From contig NZ_JXUP01000001.1 of the NCBI RefSeq assembly GCF_001891085.1, forward strand, positions 124,001-188,000: a stretch of 64,000 bases of DNA. The letters are read 5' to 3'. Shown in pieces: positions 1 to 8,379 of the stretch. The stretch is from Campylobacter concisus (GTDB lineage: Bacteria; Campylobacterota; Campylobacteria; Campylobacterales; Campylobacteraceae). The notes below the pieces were generated by a model. The model saw only the letters and a program-made list of their open reading frames with translations. It was not told the origin of the DNA and did no database searches. The position numbers and the translations under genes are program-made. Position 1 is the first letter of the stretch. Each line of letters begins with the position of its first letter.

Positions 1-478
1 ATTTATCAGGATGTACCCTTCCAGTGACGCTAAGCCCATAATACATCTGCTGTGTCTCGATCGTATGCCCGCCAACTATAATGCCACCACACTCTTTTAC
101 TTTATCGGCTCCGCCTTGCAAAATTTCTCCTAAAATTTCAGGTGCCAAGTTGCAGCTATCAAAGCCTACGATATTTAGAGCATTTATCACCTCACCACCC
201 ATTGCAAAGACGTCGCTTAGGCTATTTGCAGCAGCGATTTGACCGTAAATAAAAGGATCATTTACCACAGGCGTTATAAAATCAAGCGTTTGAACAAGTG
301 CAAGATCACTTGAAATTTTAAAGACACTCGCATCCTCATTAGAATTGGTGCTTGAGAGCAGATTTGGATGAGATAAATTTAAACTACTAATCGTTTTGTT
401 TAGACCCGACGGGTCAAGCTTAGCAGCTCAACCAGCGGCTCTAACGAACTGCGTAAGCTTTTTGTCGTGATAGATCAT
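1..478 (-). CDS. selD: Selenide, water dikinase SelD, partial, with in-frame UGA (selenocysteine)
   Basis: SelD makes selenophosphate from selenide and ATP, the selenium donor for selenocysteine tRNA. The frame starts at the ATG at 478-476, overlaps the yedF stop as ATGA, and runs off the left edge, so only about 159 N-terminal codons are present. Codon 17 (430-428) is TGA, within AAG-UGA-AAKLDPSGL. That is the place of catalytic Cys17 in E. coli SelD (GCGCK). After the TGA the frame stays open and matches the family: NEDASVFK, DFITPVVNDPF, SDVFAMGGE and IIVGGHTIE all have clear E. coli counterparts. I therefore read the TGA as selenocysteine, not as a nonsense mutation. SelD enzymes with Sec at this site are known in other organisms. 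The C-terminus cannot be judged. Confidence 0.93.
403..415 (-). promoter_or_regulatory. SECIS-like hairpin after the selD UGA
   Basis: On the minus strand, 12 bases after the TGA codon, GACCC-GTC-GGGTC forms a 5-bp perfect stem with a three-base loop containing GU. Bacterial SECIS elements lie inside the coding sequence just downstream of UGA and are recognised by SelB through a short apical stem with GU in the loop, so place and shape fit. The loop is smaller than in E. coli fdhF. Binding is inferred. Confidence 0.6.
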
Positions 479-1074
479 AATTTGATTTGCTCGTGAGTTG
501 AGAGTATGTCGATGATCTCATAAGCATTTGAAATTTCGCCAATCGCAAGATCGCTTACTAGCTTATAAGCCTCCAAGCAGCTTCCGCAGCTTAAAATTTT
601 AACACCAGCAGCTTCAAGATCTTTAAGCGGCTTAAAGCTTGGGTGTGAGCGGTTTGTTGTCATCTTTACAGCGTTATTTACGCAGATTATTATCTTTGGT
701 TTTTTCTCAACTTGAAGAAATGCTCCTAAGAATTTTGATAGTAAATTCATTCCTACTTCACCACTTCCCGCGCGCTCTTCATTCAGATAGAGTACTTTAT
801 TATTTTTTGGTGTTATGTCGCAGACAAACTCATCAAAATTTGTAAGCTCAAGCGCATTTTTGCCTTTTGTAGCTAAAATTTTAGTCTCGTTGCCATTGCT
901 TTCTAGGCTAAATTCTATATTTTGATTTTTTAAAAATCTTGAAATATTTTCTTTTGGAGCTAGTGCATTTACCAAAATTTCTAAGCTTTCACCTTCACTT
1001 AAACTATCAAGTGCATTTTTTGTCATTGTGACTGGTTTTGGACACTCTAAATTTCTACAATCAATTGTTGTCAT
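475..1074 (-). CDS. yedF: YedF-like selenium metabolism protein (TusA + DsrE-like domains)
   Basis: A 199-residue protein with a TusA-like N-terminal half (residues about 3-70) carrying the family motif LECPKP with Cys11, and a C-terminal DsrE-like half with GSGEVG near residue 105 and a Cys pair in LSCGSC near residue 162. This two-domain form is the one annotated as sulfurtransferase-like selenium metabolism protein YedF and is commonly found beside selD. It probably handles selenium or sulfur in a persulfide-like form for SelD, but the exact reaction is not established. Its stop overlaps the selD start by four bases (ATGA), so the two are translationally coupled. The start at 1074 is followed directly by the CPKP domain with no spare residues. 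Confidence 0.88.
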   Translation of the reverse strand: MTTIDCRNLECPKPVTMTKNALDSLSEGESLEILVNALAPKENISRFLKNQNIEFSLESNGNETKILATKGKNALELTNFDEFVCDITPKNNKVLYLNEERAGSGEVGMNLLSKFLGAFLQVEKKPKIIICVNNAVKMTTNRSHPSFKPLKDLEAAGVKILSCGSCLEAYKLVSDLAIGEISNAYEIIDILSTHEQIKL

Positions 1075-1186
1075 GATTTTTCCTTTTGCAATTAGTATTT
1101 CAAACCTTGAAACTAGTTTGGATTATAGCCAAAAAAATATTAATTATTTTAAAAATTTTAATGTATAAATTTGAGATAAAAGAGAG

Positions 1187-1216
1187 CTTTGACCTCGCTT
1201 ACTAGCAAGGTCAAAG
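1187..1216 (-). terminator. Intrinsic terminator after fdhC
   Basis: CTTTGACCT at 1187-1195 pairs perfectly with AGGTCAAAG at 1208-1216, with an inner GCT/AGC extension and a short loop. It lies 10 bases past the fdhC stop and is followed on the minus strand by a moderately T-rich run. It should separate fdhC from yedF-selD, though read-through is possible. Confidence 0.65.
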
Positions 1217-1225
1217 TAAAGTTAA

Positions 1226-2173
1226 TTATTTTAAATTTGTATAAGACTTTTCATAATCAGATACTGGAATTTTATTCTCTCTAACGAGCTCTTGATACCA
1301 GTAGTGATGAAGAACATAAACTTCTTCTTCCTCTTTATATCCAGTAATCATCGACCAAATAGCACCATGAATAGCAATAGCTGCCATATAAATATGAACT
1401 AAGAAAAATACTGCACATGCGATGCCAAGACAGTTATGGATAATTACGCTGTATCTTAAAAGATCAATTTGTGTAAGACCAAACCAAGAAGCAACCGCTG
1501 GCTCTTTGAAGTCCGTAAAATACATAATCGCGCCAGTAATTATCATAACGATACCACCAGGGATAGCGATCCAGTACCATGCTTTTTGACCAGCATTAAA
1601 TTTACCAGCTGGAACAGGTCTCTTTTTCTTTGATAAATAGCCACCAACTATCATCATCCATCTGATATCATAAATTGCAGGAAGCATTCTTTTTGTCCAG
1701 GTAAATAACATAGGAAGCACAGAAATAGCAAAGACCACAGTTGCTGTATCGTGCAAGTATCTACAGAAACGCACAAATGTTCCACCGCCAAGCTCTGCAC
1801 CCCACATAATGATGATACCAGTTGGCACTAAAATGATCCATGAGATCGCTGCCAAACCATGAGCTATACGTATGATCAATGAAAAAGCAAACACCTTTTT
1901 ACCATCATGACTAAAATGTTTTGGTCCAATGATTAAAAAGTGTAATGCAAATGCTCCAATAACAGCCAAAATGATAGAAAGTGCTGCTATTGCAAAATAA
2001 TCATTACCTTGGATAAAAGTAAATATCGGCCCCAAACCTTGTTCGTATGGCTTGATATTTTCTATCCTTTCAGCCGCCCAAATGGCACTATTATATTGAT
2101 TGACGCCAGTTGGTCCTTGAGTTGCCATTGCTGTTACAAAGAATGTAAAAAGCAGAGTAAGAATTCTCGTCAT
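1226..2173 (-). CDS. fdhC: Formate dehydrogenase cytochrome b subunit
   Basis: A 315-residue membrane protein. It starts with a signal-like hydrophobic segment (residues 1-18) and has about four further membrane spans (roughly 56-80, 98-125, 145-165, 200-260), with His residues inside spans (RIAHGLAAISW, RYLHDTATVV, IIHNCLGIA, FFLVHIYMA) that suit haem b ligation. This is the gamma subunit that anchors periplasmic formate dehydrogenase and passes electrons to menaquinone. The ending with YQELVR and the ITGYKEEEE stretch is typical of epsilonproteobacterial FdhC. The catalytic subunit, usually a selenoprotein, would be expected upstream but is not here: the upstream neighbour is a pseudogene on the other strand. 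A terminator follows the gene. Confidence 0.88.
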   Translation of the reverse strand: MTRILTLLFTFFVTAMATQGPTGVNQYNSAIWAAERIENIKPYEQGLGPIFTFIQGNDYFAIAALSIILAVIGAFALHFLIIGPKHFSHDGKKVFAFSLIIRIAHGLAAISWIILVPTGIIIMWGAELGGGTFVRFCRYLHDTATVVFAISVLPMLFTWTKRMLPAIYDIRWMMIVGGYLSKKKRPVPAGKFNAGQKAWYWIAIPGGIVMIITGAIMYFTDFKEPAVASWFGLTQIDLLRYSVIIHNCLGIACAVFFLVHIYMAAIAIHGAIWSMITGYKEEEEVYVLHHYWYQELVRENKIPVSDYEKSYTNLK

Positions 2174-2463
2174 TGTAGTCCTTTATGAGTTTGAGCTTAA
2201 ACAATTTAAGTATTGGTTAAATACGTTAAATCGCATAGCTACGCTATTTTGGTCGCTATTATATCAGAGCTAATCACAAGCAAACCTTAGCAAAAAAGAT
2301 TACTAAAAATTTTATAAAAAATATTTAAGCTTTGTTAATTTTTATAAGAATATTAAATCTAAATTCCTCCTATTTTATAGTTAAAAATTATTTCAGATTT
2401 TGCTTTTAAAATTTAAACGAGAACACCAATAATTTTAAAAATTTCTATCCAAAAGGCAGAGAA

Positions 2464-2877
2464 ATGAACCTCTTTTATCTTTTTAATGATTATGAGGCGC
2501 TTGATCTAATGGCAACGAGTTTATATCGTATCTTAAAAAGTATATTCTGGCTTCAAATTTTTGCCTTAGTCTTTGCACTGGCTCAGCTTTACTAGTTCGC
2601 GCTGGAGTGCCTGACGGACTAAAAGCTACATCAAACAAAAGATCATTTGAGCGGGTAAAAAGTTGCGGCAAGGCTGTAGTGACAATTGCACGCCACCTAG
2701 GTAAAAGATGATAAATTTTACACAGCTTCAGGCGTGGCTACTGGCATGGATATGGCTCTTGACTTCATAAGTGATCATTTCGCTAAAGAATTAGCCCAAA
2801 AGATCGCAAACGAGACTGAATACAGCTGGCAAAAGAGTGCAAAGATAGATAAACTTGCCAAAATTTATGGGTATTAA
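2464..2877 (+). pseudogene. Decayed DJ-1/PfpI family gene
   Basis: Three pieces of one DJ-1/PfpI protein can be read on the plus strand in different frames. The first begins at ATG 2464 (MNLFYLFNDYEALDL) after a GGCAGAG-type ribosome site. The second contains the nucleophile motif SLCTGSALL followed by GVPDGLKATSNKRSFE. The third reads VKDDKFYTASGVATGMD and ends EYSWQKSAKIDKLAKIYGY at TAA 2875-2877. The order is right, but about 50 codons are missing after the first piece, and frame changes and stops (TAG, TGATAA) separate the others. The intact family has roughly 190-200 residues. The 290 bases between this remnant and fdhC hold no gene that I can see, only A/T-rich sequence and a small ATAGC-TAC-GCTAT hairpin. 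Confidence 0.82.
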
Positions 2878-2954
2878 TCTATAAAATTTTATAGACATAC
2901 ATATAAATGAACTTTTAGCATTTAGCAGCCAAAAGCTAACCGCAATACTAGTGA

Positions 2955-4094
2955 TTAGTTTCTGCGTTTATACTCTTCATATCCGAATTCGCGGATCATT
3001 TTAATCTCGCCATTTTCTTTTAAAAGCACTAAATCAGGCAGTTTAATGCCGTTAAATGTCGTATTTTTTACGATGGTGTAGTGAATTTGATCTTCAAAGA
3101 TGATGCGGTCGCCGATTTTTAGTTCACTATCAAATTTATACTCCGCGTCGCCCGCTTCAAGCCCTACTATATCACCTGCTAAGCAGGTATTGCCGCCAAA
3201 TCTATAAGCAAATTTGCCGTTTTCACTCTCGCCTCTAACGGCTGGGCGGTAAGGCATGAGCACGGTATCTGGCATGTGCGCCTCAGCTGAGGTGTCAAGG
3301 ATGGCGATATCTTTCTCGTTGTGCACGATGTCAAGCACGCTGCTTATCAAAAAGCCAGTCTGCCAGCCCACAGCCTCGCCAGGCTCCAGATAGACCTCTA
3401 CGCCGTACTTTTCGCGAAAGCGCCTAATTATCTTTATAAGCAGCTCCACGTCGTAATCAGCCCTCGTGATGTGGTGGCCGCCACCCATATTTATCCACTT
3501 CATCTTTGGTATAAACTCGCCAAATTTCTCTTCAAATGCCTCCAGTACAATCTGCAAGCTGCTTGCACTCTCCTCGCAAAGTGCGTGAAAATGAAGCCCA
3601 CTAATGCCATTAAGAAGCTCGGGCTTAAAATTTGCCCTTGTAATGCCAAGCCTGCTAAATTTACCGCATGGATTGTAGCTGTCAGTTGGGGCTAGTGAGA
3701 CCTCTGGATTGACTCTTAGGCCGCAGATAATGCCGTTTTGCAGGGCAATACCCTTGAATTTTTGCCACTGCGCAAAAGAGTTAAATGTAATGTGCTTTGA
3801 AATTTTTAAAATTTCATCAAAATCCTCGTCCTTAAAGGCTGGACTATAAGTATGAATCTCGCCTTTTACGTATTCGTTTGCAAATTTTGCCTCATGAAGC
3901 CCGCTGCAAGTCGCTCCGTCAAGATAAGAGCCCACCATATCCATCACTCCGCTAAATGCAAAGCCCTTAAGTGCTACTAAAATTTTGGCTCCACTTTGTT
4001 CTTTGACATATTTTAAAAGCTCCAAATTTTTACGTACTTTTGCCTCTTCGCAGACATAGGCTGGGGTTTTTATATTTTTAAAAATTTCGTTCAT
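2955..4094 (-). CDS. nspC: Carboxynorspermidine decarboxylase
   Basis: A PLP enzyme of the alanine racemase / ornithine decarboxylase fold, 379 residues. It decarboxylates carboxyspermidine or carboxynorspermidine in the last step of the alternative polyamine route, in the cytoplasm. The PLP lysine is Lys43 in VALKGFAFSG. The glycine-rich phosphate-binding part is NMGGGHHITR near residue 205, and the second half includes EPGEAVGW and the GNTCLAGD region with the cysteine needed at the dimer interface. It starts at ATG 4094. Its partner enzyme, carboxynorspermidine synthase, lies at 13808-15019 rather than next to it. Codon use is slightly richer in G and C than in the TonB-ABC operon but close to the rest of the window. 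Confidence 0.93.
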   Translation of the reverse strand: MNEIFKNIKTPAYVCEEAKVRKNLELLKYVKEQSGAKILVALKGFAFSGVMDMVGSYLDGATCSGLHEAKFANEYVKGEIHTYSPAFKDEDFDEILKISKHITFNSFAQWQKFKGIALQNGIICGLRVNPEVSLAPTDSYNPCGKFSRLGITRANFKPELLNGISGLHFHALCEESASSLQIVLEAFEEKFGEFIPKMKWINMGGGHHITRADYDVELLIKIIRRFREKYGVEVYLEPGEAVGWQTGFLISSVLDIVHNEKDIAILDTSAEAHMPDTVLMPYRPAVRGESENGKFAYRFGGNTCLAGDIVGLEAGDAEYKFDSELKIGDRIIFEDQIHYTIVKNTTFNGIKLPDLVLLKENGEIKMIREFGYEEYKRRN

Positions 4095-4177
4095 TTTTTC
4101 TCGCTTTTTAAATTTTCAAATAAGTATATCTAAATTTATTTTTAAGTAAAATCAGCAAAAATTTCAAAGGATAAAAT

Positions 4178-4399
4178 GTGATAGAAATCGAATTTCTTGG
4201 GCCTATCGGACTCGAGAATATAAAAATAGAAGCAAAAAATTTAGGCGAAGTAAAAGCGGCTTTAAGCGATAAAGAGGAGCTAAAAAAATGGCTAAATATC
4301 TGTGCGGTTGCCGTAAATGACGAGATCGTAAGCGATATAAATTTCGCTCTTAAATCAGGCGATAAAATTTCTATATTACCGCCAGTTTGTGGGGGCTAA
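4178..4399 (+). CDS. moaD: Molybdopterin synthase sulfur carrier subunit
   Basis: A 73-residue ubiquitin-fold protein ending PPVCGG. The terminal Gly-Gly is the part that becomes the thiocarboxylate passed to precursor Z. The start is GTG at 4178: the ATG two bases earlier is followed at once by TGA in its frame, while GTG gives MIEIEFLGP and has AAAGGA about 9 bases upstream. moaE follows one base after the stop. The product serves molybdenum enzymes, including the formate dehydrogenase whose fdhC lies nearby. Confidence 0.92.
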   Translation: MIEIEFLGPIGLENIKIEAKNLGEVKAALSDKEELKKWLNICAVAVNDEIVSDINFALKSGDKISILPPVCGG

Positions 4400-4400
4400 G

Positions 4401-4835
4401 ATGCAAATTTATAATGGAAGTTTGGATGTTCAAAGCATCACAAACGAGTGGTATGAACGCTTTAAGGATAAAAACTGCGGTGCGCTCATCACTTTTGTTG
4501 GAATCGTAAGAGAAGAAGGTGGTATTTCGGCGCTTAGCTTTGATATCTATGAGCCAATACTTAAAAAATGGCTAGATGCTTGGCAGGAGCGAGCCAAAAA
4601 AGAAAATGCCTACGTACTCTTTGCTCACTCAAAAGGCGATGTGGCCGTGCATACGAGCTCTTATGTTGCAGGCGTTGTGAGCCCTCAAAGAAAGGTCGCG
4701 CTAAGGCTCATAAACGAATTTGTCGAGGACTTTAAGGCAAATGCGCCGATCTGGAAATATGACGTGATAAATGGCGAGAGAATTTATGCAAAAGAGCGCA
4801 GCCAAGCGATAAATGGTGCTGGAATTTTAGCTTAA
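4401..4835 (+). CDS. moaE: Molybdopterin synthase catalytic subunit
   Basis: A 144-residue MoaE that joins with MoaD to put two sulfurs into precursor Z and make molybdopterin. Visible family features are GALITFVGIVRE near residue 32, the His-containing VLFAHSKGDV and HTSSYVAGVVSPQR stretches, and IWKYDVINGE with the lysine in WKYD. I chose ATG 4401 over an upstream GTG at 4389, because the longer form would add four residues overlapping moaD and because GGGGG sits just upstream of 4401. It forms an operon with moaD and probably also with the small gene at 4844. Confidence 0.92.
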   Translation: MQIYNGSLDVQSITNEWYERFKDKNCGALITFVGIVREEGGISALSFDIYEPILKKWLDAWQERAKKENAYVLFAHSKGDVAVHTSSYVAGVVSPQRKVALRLINEFVEDFKANAPIWKYDVINGERIYAKERSQAINGAGILA

Positions 4836-4843
4836 AAGGAAAA

Positions 4844-5308
4844 ATGATGATAACAAAAGAGAGTAAAAAAGATGTTTTTTGGGCGCTAACATTTGGGCTT
4901 GGACTTTTTGCCTTTAGCATCATTGGCTACCTTTATCTAGCTCTTGGCGCAGCGTCTCTCTTTGGCATCATCATTGGCGCTCTCTCAGCGTTCTTTTGTA
5001 TCAGAAAAATTTTACAAAATAACTTTTTACGTATTGAAGATGATGGATTTATCATCACTAAAGGCTCAAAAAGCATAAAATTTTACTTTAAGGATATCGA
5101 CGAGATCGCCATTAAGGGCTTTGGTAATAAGAAAAAAGTTGAAACTTTGAGTGTAAAATTTAAGAAAAACCGTCTTGATAGAGATGCTTGCTTTGGATTA
5201 GTGCAACCACTAGGTGATGATTTGATCATCATTTTTGATAAATATGAACTCTCAAAATTTACCATTTCAAAAGAGCTAAGAGATAGGCTTAATAATTTTA
5301 GAGCCTAA
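4844..5308 (+). CDS. Small membrane protein of unknown function (PH-like tail)
   Basis: I do not recognise this 154-residue protein by name. Residues about 10-58 form two hydrophobic spans (VFWALTFGLGLFAFSIIGYL; LFGIIIGALSAFF). The rest is a soluble, beta-rich tail (IEDDGFIITKGSKSIKFYF, KDIDEIAIKGF, LIIIFDKYELSKF), which resembles bacterial PH-like tails behind two spans, though this is only an impression. It starts 8 bases after moaE with AAAAGGAAAA before the ATG, so it may be co-transcribed. A broken paralogue lies at 11698-11927, matching from IEDDGF to the end. Confidence 0.7.
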   Translation: MMITKESKKDVFWALTFGLGLFAFSIIGYLYLALGAASLFGIIIGALSAFFCIRKILQNNFLRIEDDGFIITKGSKSIKFYFKDIDEIAIKGFGNKKKVETLSVKFKKNRLDRDACFGLVQPLGDDLIIIFDKYELSKFTISKELRDRLNNFRA

Positions 5309-5507
5309 TTAAATCAACCTATGATTTAAAATTTTATATAACAATTATCAAAATTTTATACATTTTTCACATTAAATTTACTCCGTTTAGCTACTCTTAC
5401 AAAAATAAAATTAAGCATTTTATCTACACTAAGTTCGTAAATATGGATTAAAAATTTAAAGGATGACTTACATCAACTTTTATAAAGGGTTTTGCTACTA
5501 CAATTCT

Positions 5508-5526
5508 GATAAAAGAAATCATAATT
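5508..5526 (+). promoter_or_regulatory. Possible Fur box before the TonB-receptor operon
   Basis: GATAAAAGAAATCATAATT matches 13 of 19 positions of the classical GATAATGATAATCATTATC Fur consensus. It sits 22 bases before the start codon of the receptor gene, and Fur-controlled TonB receptors are common. In A/T-rich DNA such a match can arise by chance, and if the operon takes up copper another regulator would be expected. Confidence 0.3.
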
Positions 5527-5547
5527 ATATCTTTAAAAGGAGTTTAC

Positions 5548-7402
5548 ATGAGGCCCATTTTAAGCCTAGCAGTTCTTTCATCACTGCTTCTAGCAAATGA
5601 AGCAAATTTAGACATTATAAAGCCTATTAGAGAATTTGCTCCGCCGCCAGTCATCACGCCAAACGTTGCACAAAGCGCCTTTGTGGAAAATCAATTTGAC
5701 CGCACTCAAAGAAGCGAATATCCATTTGTTACAAATTTGCTTGATAACTCAACTGATATATTTCATATCTCAGCTGGAATGTATGGTAAAAGCTTTTACA
5801 ACTCATCGCTTTTTAAATATCGCGGCGCAAATTTTTATACCATTTTAAATGCAAATTTCACCAAAGCAAATAATTATAAAGATGGAAGTGGCAAAAGATG
5901 GGACTATGGCTACAATAGGCAAGGCCAAAGCGCTATCTTAGGCTTCGTGCCAAATGATCTTAGTGAGCTTAGACTTACGTTTTTAAGGGATAATATTGAT
6001 AAAGATAAGCAGGCCAGAACATGCGATGGATGCTTTTAAAACGACAAGAAAAGTTGGCAAACTAAATATTCGCTTAGGCGAAGAAGATCTTTCAAATACG
6101 TTAAATTTTGAACTTATCCTAAAAAAGGTTGAGCGAAAAGCTGATAATTTTCATCTAAGAGATGCCACTCCAAATGTGAAAGTGGATTTAAAAAGGAATA
6201 TATTTGAGGCAAATTTAAAGTATGATGTTGATTTTTCAAGCTTTCACAATCAAATAGGCGCTGGCTTTGAAAAAGATAAACATGACGGCAAAAGATACAT
6301 GAAGCAAGGCAACAACTGGGTCTTTAACGGATACAGATTTGCTGATGTTAGAAATGATAAATTTATGCTCTTTGACACACTTGCTTATAAATTTAATGAA
6401 GCAAATGAAGCTTCTCTTGCCTTAAAATATGAAGAGCAAAGAAGTAAATTAAATGGCATCGACACTAAATTTTTTGTGCCAAATCCGATCGCACCTAATA
6501 CCACTCGCAAATTAGTTCGTCAAATTTACGGTGAGGACGTAAGTGACAAGATCAAAAAAGACGCTTTTAGCGCAAGTTTAAAATATAAATTTACACCAAA
6601 CGACAAGGATAGCTACTTTGCAAAACTTGAAAGCTTATCTCGCTTGCCAAGCAATATGGAGCGTTTTAACGCACTTTATGGCGCAGGCGATAACGGCTGG
6701 ATAGCAGATCCAAATTTAGAGCCAGAAAGACACAATAGAGCGGTTCTTGGCTTTAAATTTGGTAGCCAGTTTTACAAAGAATACCTAAACTCTTTGCAAA
6801 ACAAAGATGCTTTTAGCTTTGGAGGACATTTCATCGCTGATAGCGTTAAAAATTTGATTATTTTTGATAGACGTCACTCAAAAGCTGCCATGCCACTAAA
6901 TAAAAATGCTGTCATCTCAAGAAACGTTGATGCAACGCTTTATAGTGTAAATTTCAATACAGAATATAGCTTTGCAAGGCACTTTGGCTTAAAAAGCTCA
7001 CTTTACTACAACTACGGACAAAACAAAACCGACGGCAGGCCGCTTTATCAAATAAGGCCTTTTGAGGCAAATTTCGCATTTGACTACAAAGACTATGCAA
7101 GCTTTGGTAGCTATAATCTTGGCACTGCACTAAGGCTAGTTTCAAAGCAAACTAGAGGCGATTTTAGCAAGCAAAATGGCCTAGGTATCGACAAAAAAGA
7201 GGCCGCAAAAGGATTTGGTTTGCTTGATCTTTATGGTGGCGTAGAGTTTAAAAATAAAGTTGGCATAAGATTTGGTGTAGCAAATTTATTTGACAAAGAT
7301 TATGCAGAATTTATTAGTGGTGATCACGTAGCAGCACTTGATCCAGTAGTCGTTCATGCCCCTGGCAGGACATTTTTCATTAGCTTTCACAGCAGTTTTT
7401 AA
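5548..7402 (+). pseudogene. TonB-dependent receptor-type outer membrane barrel, frameshifted, plug not found
   Basis: Two reading frames make one protein of about 618 residues: 5548 to about 6012 (signal peptide MRPILSLAVLSSLLLA and the first strands) and about 6013 to 7402. The join is at CAGGCC (6010-6015). Removing one G gives DKDKQ-PEHAMDAFKTTR, a continuous family-like stretch. The end, ATFFISF-type with final Phe (GRTFFISFHSSF), is that of an outer-membrane barrel. The loop ANNYKDGSGKRW and the QPEHAMDA segment recall the OprC/NosA copper receptors as I remember them. Only about 60 residues lie between the signal peptide and the first strands, so the usual plug of 120-150 residues seems absent. 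A real frameshift, phase variation or a sequencing error are all possible. Four uptake genes follow, the first 11 bases later. Confidence 0.78.
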
Positions 7403-7413
7403 AGGAGAAAAAG

Positions 7414-8379
7414 ATGTTAGATAGAAGAAAATTTTTAGGACTTAGCACAGCTTTAGGCGTTAGCGCATTTGCGCCAAATTTATTTGCAAAAGAGAGCTTT
7501 ACTATGTGGGGCGCACCAGCGATCCCAAGCGTTATCATGGCGGTTGCTGCATTGCAAGGCGAGTTAAATAAAACTTATGATGTAAGTCTAAATATCTGGA
7601 AAACACCAGATCAGCTTCGTGCAGGCGTGGCTAGTGGAGATATTAAAGTCACGATGTCACCATCAAATGTCGCTGCAAATTTAAGAAATCAAGGGCTTGA
7701 TTTTGCGATGTTAAATTTACTAACTCTTGGCGTAATGAACGCTATGGTCAAGGATGAAAAGATCAAAAATTTAGAAGATTTTGTAGGCAAAAAGCTAGTC
7801 ATGCCATTTCGAGGCGACATGCCTGATCTTGTTTTAAGAGCGCTTTGCAAGAAGAGAGGCATAGACGTTAGCAAGATAGACATCACCTATACAGCAACGC
7901 CGCCTGAGGCTTTGCTTTTATTTTTACAAAAAGATTTTGACATTTTAATAGTTCCACAACCTCTTGGTGAAGCGACTATTTTGCGCGGTAAAAAAGCAGG
8001 CGTTAGCGTGCATTACTCAGTTGATTTTCCAAAAATTTGGGGCGAGAGCTTTGGCACAAAGCCAATAATCCCAATGGCTGGCATTATCGTAGAAAGAGGC
8101 TTTTATGAGAAAAACTTAAGTCTATTTGACACGCTTCATAGCGATCTTAAAAATGCACTTTCATGGATACTTGAAAACAAGCAAAGCGCAGCAAAGATAG
8201 GTTCAAGCTACTTGCCAGCTCCAGAAGTAGCACTTGCAAATGCTTTTGATAAGGCAAATCTAACAGTAACAAAAGCAAATGAACTGCAAAATGAGATCAT
8301 GACATTTTTTGAAGAAATTTATCAGTTTAATCCAAAATTTCTAGGCGGCAAGATGCCAGATAAAGGTCTATTTTTATGA
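7414..8379 (+). CDS. ABC transporter substrate-binding protein, NMT1/TauA-like, Tat signal
   Basis: A 321-residue periplasmic binding protein of the NMT1/THI5-like type used by nitrate, sulfonate and pyrimidine importers. It begins DRRKFLGLSTALG, a twin-arginine motif followed by a hydrophobic stretch and a cleavage region near NLFAKES, so export by Tat is likely. Family-like segments are RAGVASGDIKVTMSPSN, NLEDFVGKKLVMPF near residue 120 and FDILIVPQPLGEA near residue 178. It lies 11 bases after the receptor barrel and overlaps the permease start as ATGA. The ligand cannot be read from sequence. Tat export of binding proteins can go with cofactor or metal-complex ligands, which would suit the neighbours, but this is inference. 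Confidence 0.85.
   Translation: MLDRRKFLGLSTALGVSAFAPNLFAKESFTMWGAPAIPSVIMAVAALQGELNKTYDVSLNIWKTPDQLRAGVASGDIKVTMSPSNVAANLRNQGLDFAMLNLLTLGVMNAMVKDEKIKNLEDFVGKKLVMPFRGDMPDLVLRALCKKRGIDVSKIDITYTATPPEALLLFLQKDFDILIVPQPLGEATILRGKKAGVSVHYSVDFPKIWGESFGTKPIIPMAGIIVERGFYEKNLSLFDTLHSDLKNALSWILENKQSAAKIGSSYLPAPEVALANAFDKANLTVTKANELQNEIMTFFEEIYQFNPKFLGGKMPDKGLFL

Noticed and set aside
428-430. TGA in selD read as a nonsense mutation making a pseudogene
   Set aside because: The SelD frame continues intact on both sides, the position equals the catalytic Cys of E. coli SelD, and a SECIS-like hairpin follows.
2483-2671. 62-codon frame on the minus strand
   Set aside because: It is the reverse of the DJ-1 pseudogene and resembles no protein.
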